The notes under the pieces are model-generated. The model did not search any database, was not told where the DNA came from, and worked only from the letters and a program-made list of their open reading frames with translations. A program made the position numbers and the translations under genes. A stretch of DNA of 64,000 nt from Polyangium spumosum (GTDB lineage: Bacteria; Myxococcota_A; Polyangia; Polyangiales; Polyangiaceae). The first letter of the stretch is position 1. Each line of letters opens with the position of its first letter. Below are positions 61,376 to 64,000 of the stretch, piece by piece. The stretch lies in NCBI RefSeq assembly GCF_009649845.1, contig NZ_WJIE01000003.1, positions 1 to 64,000 of the forward strand, written 5' to 3'.

Positions 61376-62443
61376 TCACACGTCCGCGGGCGGCAGCGCC
61401 GGCACCGAGGGCCGCGCGCTCGAGCGCGGCGCGTGCGCGTCGACGCCCTCCGGGTGGAAACAAGCCACGCGGTGGTGGCTGCCGGGCACGAGCTCCGTGA
61501 GCTCCGGCGCCTCGACGTCGCAGCGCCCCGGCTCCGACTTCGGGCAACGGGACTGGAACACGCAGCCGCGCGGCGGTTCGAGCGGGCGCGGCGGCTCGCC
61601 ATGGAGCACGCGCCTCGGCCGCGGATCACCGTCCTCGCGCGGCAGCGCCCCGAAGAGCGCGCGCGTGTACGGATGGAGCCTCCGCTCCGACACCTCGCGC
61701 GCCGGGCCCATCTCCACGATGCGGCCGAGGTACATCACCGCGATGCGGTGGCTCATGTAGCCCACCACGCGCAGGTCGTGCGAGATGAACAGGTAGCTCA
61801 CCGAGAGCTCGTCCTGCAGCCGCTCGAGCAGGTTGAGGATCTGCGCCTGCACCGACACGTCGAGCGCGCTCGTCGGTTCGTCGCAGACCACGAAGTCGGG
61901 CCGCACCGCGAGCGCCCGCGCGATGGCGATCCGCTGCCGCTGCCCGCCCGAGAATTCGCTCGGGTACCGATCGAGCGACGCGGGCCCGAGCCCCACCTTC
62001 GTGACCATCTCGAGGACGGTCTCGTCCGCCTCGCGCGTGGTCTTCGCGAGCCGGAGCGCCGCGATCCCTTCGCCGACGATCTCGCGCACCGTCAAGCGCG
62101 GGTTCAAGGACGAGTACGGGTCCTGAAAGACGATCTGCATGCGCCGGCGCAGCGGTCGGAGCGCGCGCTCGGAGAGGCGCGTGATGTCCTGCCCGTCGAA
62201 GACGATGCGCCCGAGCGTGGGCTCGACGAGGCGCAGCACCGTGCGCCCGAGCGTGCTCTTGCCGCAACCCGACTCGCCCACGAGCCCCAGCGTCTCGCCG
62301 GGCCGGATGTAGAAGCTCACGCCGTCGACCGCGTGCAGGAACTTCGTCGCCTTGAAGAGGCCCTGCCGGACCGGGAACAAGGTCGAGAGCTTCTCGACCT
62401 GGAGCAGCGGCTTGGTCGAGCGCGGTTTGTCCGGTCCGCTCAC
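61376..62443 (-). CDS. Oligo/dipeptide ABC transporter ATP-binding protein (OppF/DppF type)
   Basis: About 355 residues from GTG 62443, overlapping the upstream gene stop in GTGA. Walker [10 protein letters not shown], signature [15 protein letters not shown], Walker [12 protein letters not shown] and the switch His in FISHDLRVV are all intact. The C-terminal oligopeptide-ATPase extension has the four-Cys iron-sulphur-like motif: [20 protein letters not shown] and VACFHPEG. It works with the partner ATPase encoded just before; permeases and a binding protein are not in the window and may lie beyond its right end. The stop is 3 bp from the kinase-ODP gene stop (convergent). Confidence 0.92.
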   Translation of the reverse strand: MSGPDKPRSTKPLLQVEKLSTLFPVRQGLFKATKFLHAVDGVSFYIRPGETLGLVGESGCGKSTLGRTVLRLVEPTLGRIVFDGQDITRLSERALRPLRRRMQIVFQDPYSSLNPRLTVREIVGEGIAALRLAKTTREADETVLEMVTKVGLGPASLDRYPSEFSGGQRQRIAIARALAVRPDFVVCDEPTSALDVSVQAQILNLLERLQDELSVSYLFISHDLRVVGYMSHRIAVMYLGRIVEMGPAREVSERRLHPYTRALFGALPREDGDPRPRRVLHGEPPRPLEPPRGCVFQSRCPKSEPGRCDVEAPELTELVPGSHHRVACFHPEGVDAHAPRSSARPSVPALPPADV

Positions 62444-63468
62444 GCCGCGCCTCCTCCCGGCTCTGCCGCCCGCTCGTGCAGGAAACACCGGACCGACGCG
62501 GGCGGGCGCGAGGAGACGAAGAGCGGCGGCGCCTCCTCGCGGCACCGATCCATCACGTCCGGGCAACGCGGCGCGAAGCGGCATCCGCGGGGAGCGCTCC
62601 CCGGATCCGGCAGTGATCCTTCGATCGTCGGCAGGGCCTTGCGCTTCTCGCCGCGCTTCCGGAACGAGCCCGCGGGCGGCACGCTACGCACGAGGGCCTG
62701 CGTGTACGGGTGCCGCGGCGACGCGAGCACCCGCGAAGGTGGCCCCGTCTCGACCACCTGCCCCGCGTAAAGCACCACGATCTCGTGCGCGATCTCCGCG
62801 ACGAACGGCAGATCGTGGGTGATCACGAGCAAGCTCATCCCGAGCTCGCGCGCCTGGTCGGCGAGCAGGGCCATGATCTGCGCGCGTAGCGCCATGTCGA
62901 GCGCGCTCGTGGGTTCGTCCGCGACGAGCAGCCGCGGCGGCGCGGCGAGCGCCATCGCCAGGAGCACCCGCTGCCGCATGCCCCCGCTGAGCTCGTGCGG
63001 GTAGCTGTCGAAGCGCTCGGCGGGGTGGGACAAACCCACCTTGCGCAGGAGCTCGATCGCGCGGGTCTTCGCCTCCTTGAGGGACATGCGCTCCTGCAGG
63101 CGGATCGCCTCCATGACCTGCGCGCCCACCGAGTAGACGGGCGTGAGCGCCGTCAGCGGCTCCTGGAACACCATGCCGATCTTGCCGCCGCGCACCCGCT
63201 GCATCGCGCGCTCCGGGAGCCGGAGCAGGTCTTCGCCCTGGAAGACGATCGCGCCGCGATCGATCTGCGCGCTCGGCGCGGGCAAGAGGCGCAGGATCGA
63301 CAGCGCCGTCGCCGTCTTGCCGCAGCCCGACTCGCCCACGAGCCCGACGGTCTTGCCTTGCGGGACGTCGAACGAGACGCCGTCGAGCGCCTGCACGCGG
63401 GTTCCCTCGGCGGTCGCGAACGAGACGGCGAGGTCGCGGACCGAGAGGAGCGGCTCGCCGGTCGTCAC
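62440..63468 (-). CDS. Oligo/dipeptide ABC transporter ATP-binding protein (OppD/DppD type)
   Basis: About 342 residues from GTG 63468, again in a GTGA overlap with the gene before it. Walker A GESGCGKTA, signature LSGGMRQRVLLAMAL, Walker [13 protein letters not shown], switch His in VITHDLPFV. The C-terminal Cys motif is present (CRFAPRCPDVMDRCREEAP and VRCFLHE). First of the two ATPases of a peptide/nickel/dipeptide importer. The tight coupling shows that all three genes at the right end belong to one operon. Confidence 0.92.
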   Translation of the reverse strand: MTTGEPLLSVRDLAVSFATAEGTRVQALDGVSFDVPQGKTVGLVGESGCGKTATALSILRLLPAPSAQIDRGAIVFQGEDLLRLPERAMQRVRGGKIGMVFQEPLTALTPVYSVGAQVMEAIRLQERMSLKEAKTRAIELLRKVGLSHPAERFDSYPHELSGGMRQRVLLAMALAAPPRLLVADEPTSALDMALRAQIMALLADQARELGMSLLVITHDLPFVAEIAHEIVVLYAGQVVETGPPSRVLASPRHPYTQALVRSVPPAGSFRKRGEKRKALPTIEGSLPDPGSAPRGCRFAPRCPDVMDRCREEAPPLFVSSRPPASVRCFLHERAAEPGGGAA

Positions 63469-64000
63469 CGGACGTAGACCTCGAGGCGCGGGCCCCGCTT
63501 CTCCACGACGCCGAGCGAGATCGTGACCCCGCGCGGATCCGCGTCGTCCGCGAGCACCGCGAGGCCGTGCTCCTCGCCCGTCCTCTGCGCCCAGCGCTTC
63601 ACCACGTGTGTCACGTCGAACCGGATCGGGCTCGGGGACGTCACGAAGACCGTGCCCGCCTTCTCGGCCACGTCGAGCCGCGGGCTCCGGCCCCACGAGA
63701 CGAAATCGTCGCGCCAGGGCTCGAGGATCCGCGCGATCGAGAGGGGCACGGGCTCGGTGGGTGGCTCGGACGACGTCGCCGTCTCCAGCACGAGGAACGC
63801 CGACGCGACCTCCCCCGCGTGGGCGACGGGCACCTCGAAGCGGAGCAGGAGCGACGTCTCCCCGGCCGCGCGGCTCCCGAGCGAGACCACCTCCGGCAGC
63901 GCCTCCCCGCCGCCGCTCGGCCCCTTCGACGAGACGACCGCGACCGCGTCCGGGAAGAGCAGGAGGCGGCGCGCGTCCATCGCGGCGAAGGACGTGTCCT
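63465..64000 (-). CDS. DNRLRE-like domain protein (5' end may lie outside the window)
   Basis: At least 171 residues (from an internal ATG at 63980); the reading frame stays open to the window edge, so the start may be further upstream. The visible part resembles DNRLRE modules: ASAFLVLETATS, ILEPWRDDFVSWG, PIRFDVTHVVKRWAQ and HGLAVLADDADPRGVTISLG. These beta-sandwich domains are found in secreted surface proteins. Its stop overlaps the GTG of the OppD-type ATPase gene, an odd partner for an importer unless this is the tail of a larger substrate-binding or surface protein. Confidence 0.65.
   Translation of the reverse strand, partial: DTSFAAMDARRLLLFPDAVAVVSSKGPSGGGEALPEVVSLGSRAAGETSLLLRFEVPVAHAGEVASAFLVLETATSSEPPTEPVPLSIARILEPWRDDFVSWGRSPRLDVAEKAGTVFVTSPSPIRFDVTHVVKRWAQRTGEEHGLAVLADDADPRGVTISLGVVEKRGPRLEVYVR

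Overview
The window is a GC-rich chromosome segment of a myxobacterium, most likely of the Polyangiales (Polyangium/Sorangium-like). The gene content points there: four Hanks-type Ser/Thr kinases, sigma-54 activators (one with an FHA domain), several ECF sigma factors, many lipoproteins with Gly/Ala-rich or Cys-rich linkers, an RCC1-repeat lipoprotein, a VIT/VWA protein with an AgmX-type module, and many secreted proteins of unknown role. No rRNA, tRNA, IS element or CRISPR array was found. Species is inferred; only the style of the genome is seen.

Layout. 1-1250: a tandem 21/22-bp repeat array followed by a small helical protein gene. 1256-9124: secreted phosphoesterase, orphan histidine kinase, ECF sigma factor, membrane-anchored unknown, Cys-rich lipoprotein and STAS-like protein. 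9212-18063: M74-type endopeptidase translationally coupled to a DNA methyltransferase, lipoproteins, an RCC1/TPR pair, an L,D-transpeptidase and an assimilatory-type nitrate reductase. 18184-20796: ECF sigma / anti-sigma / STN-bactofilin operon closed by a two-way terminator. 20806-27928: VIT/VWA lipoprotein, then an atypical kinase coupled to an FHA-type sigma-54 activator, and an SDR. 28055-38925: a sigma-54-type promoter with a small secreted Lys-rich protein, a ceramidase-like lipoprotein, a TPR protein, a subtilase, a thiolase, an amine oxidase and a STAS-like protein. 38926-40853: a second, perfect 21-bp array that directly abuts a sigma-54 promoter and another small helical protein gene, then a palindromic element and a toxin-antitoxin pair. 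40875-49847: a kinase with a STAS-like tail, argG, an ECF sigma factor, a split HipA module (HIRAN protein plus kinase), a TPR kinase and a lipoprotein. 49844-58098: a divergent two-component pair and a tripartite ABC/HlyD/TolC export operon. 58290-64000: a winged-helix protein, a kinase fused to a di-iron (ODP/flavodiiron-like) domain, and an oligopeptide ABC ATPase operon.

The strongest candidate for something undescribed is the pair of array-plus-gene loci (137-1246 and 39065-40133). In each, a tandem array with a period of two DNA helical turns, built from two interspersed unit variants, lies just upstream of a gene for a roughly 240-260 residue helical protein, and the two proteins share a recognisable motif order. 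At the second locus the array ends 3 bp before a good sigma-54 promoter, so it occupies the place of an enhancer. Other points of note are the kinase-ODP fusion (a possible O2 or redox-sensing kinase), the split HipA/HIRAN pair without a HipB, the kinase with a STAS-like C-terminus, and the fact that five convergent gene pairs share their stop codons in 4-bp overlaps.
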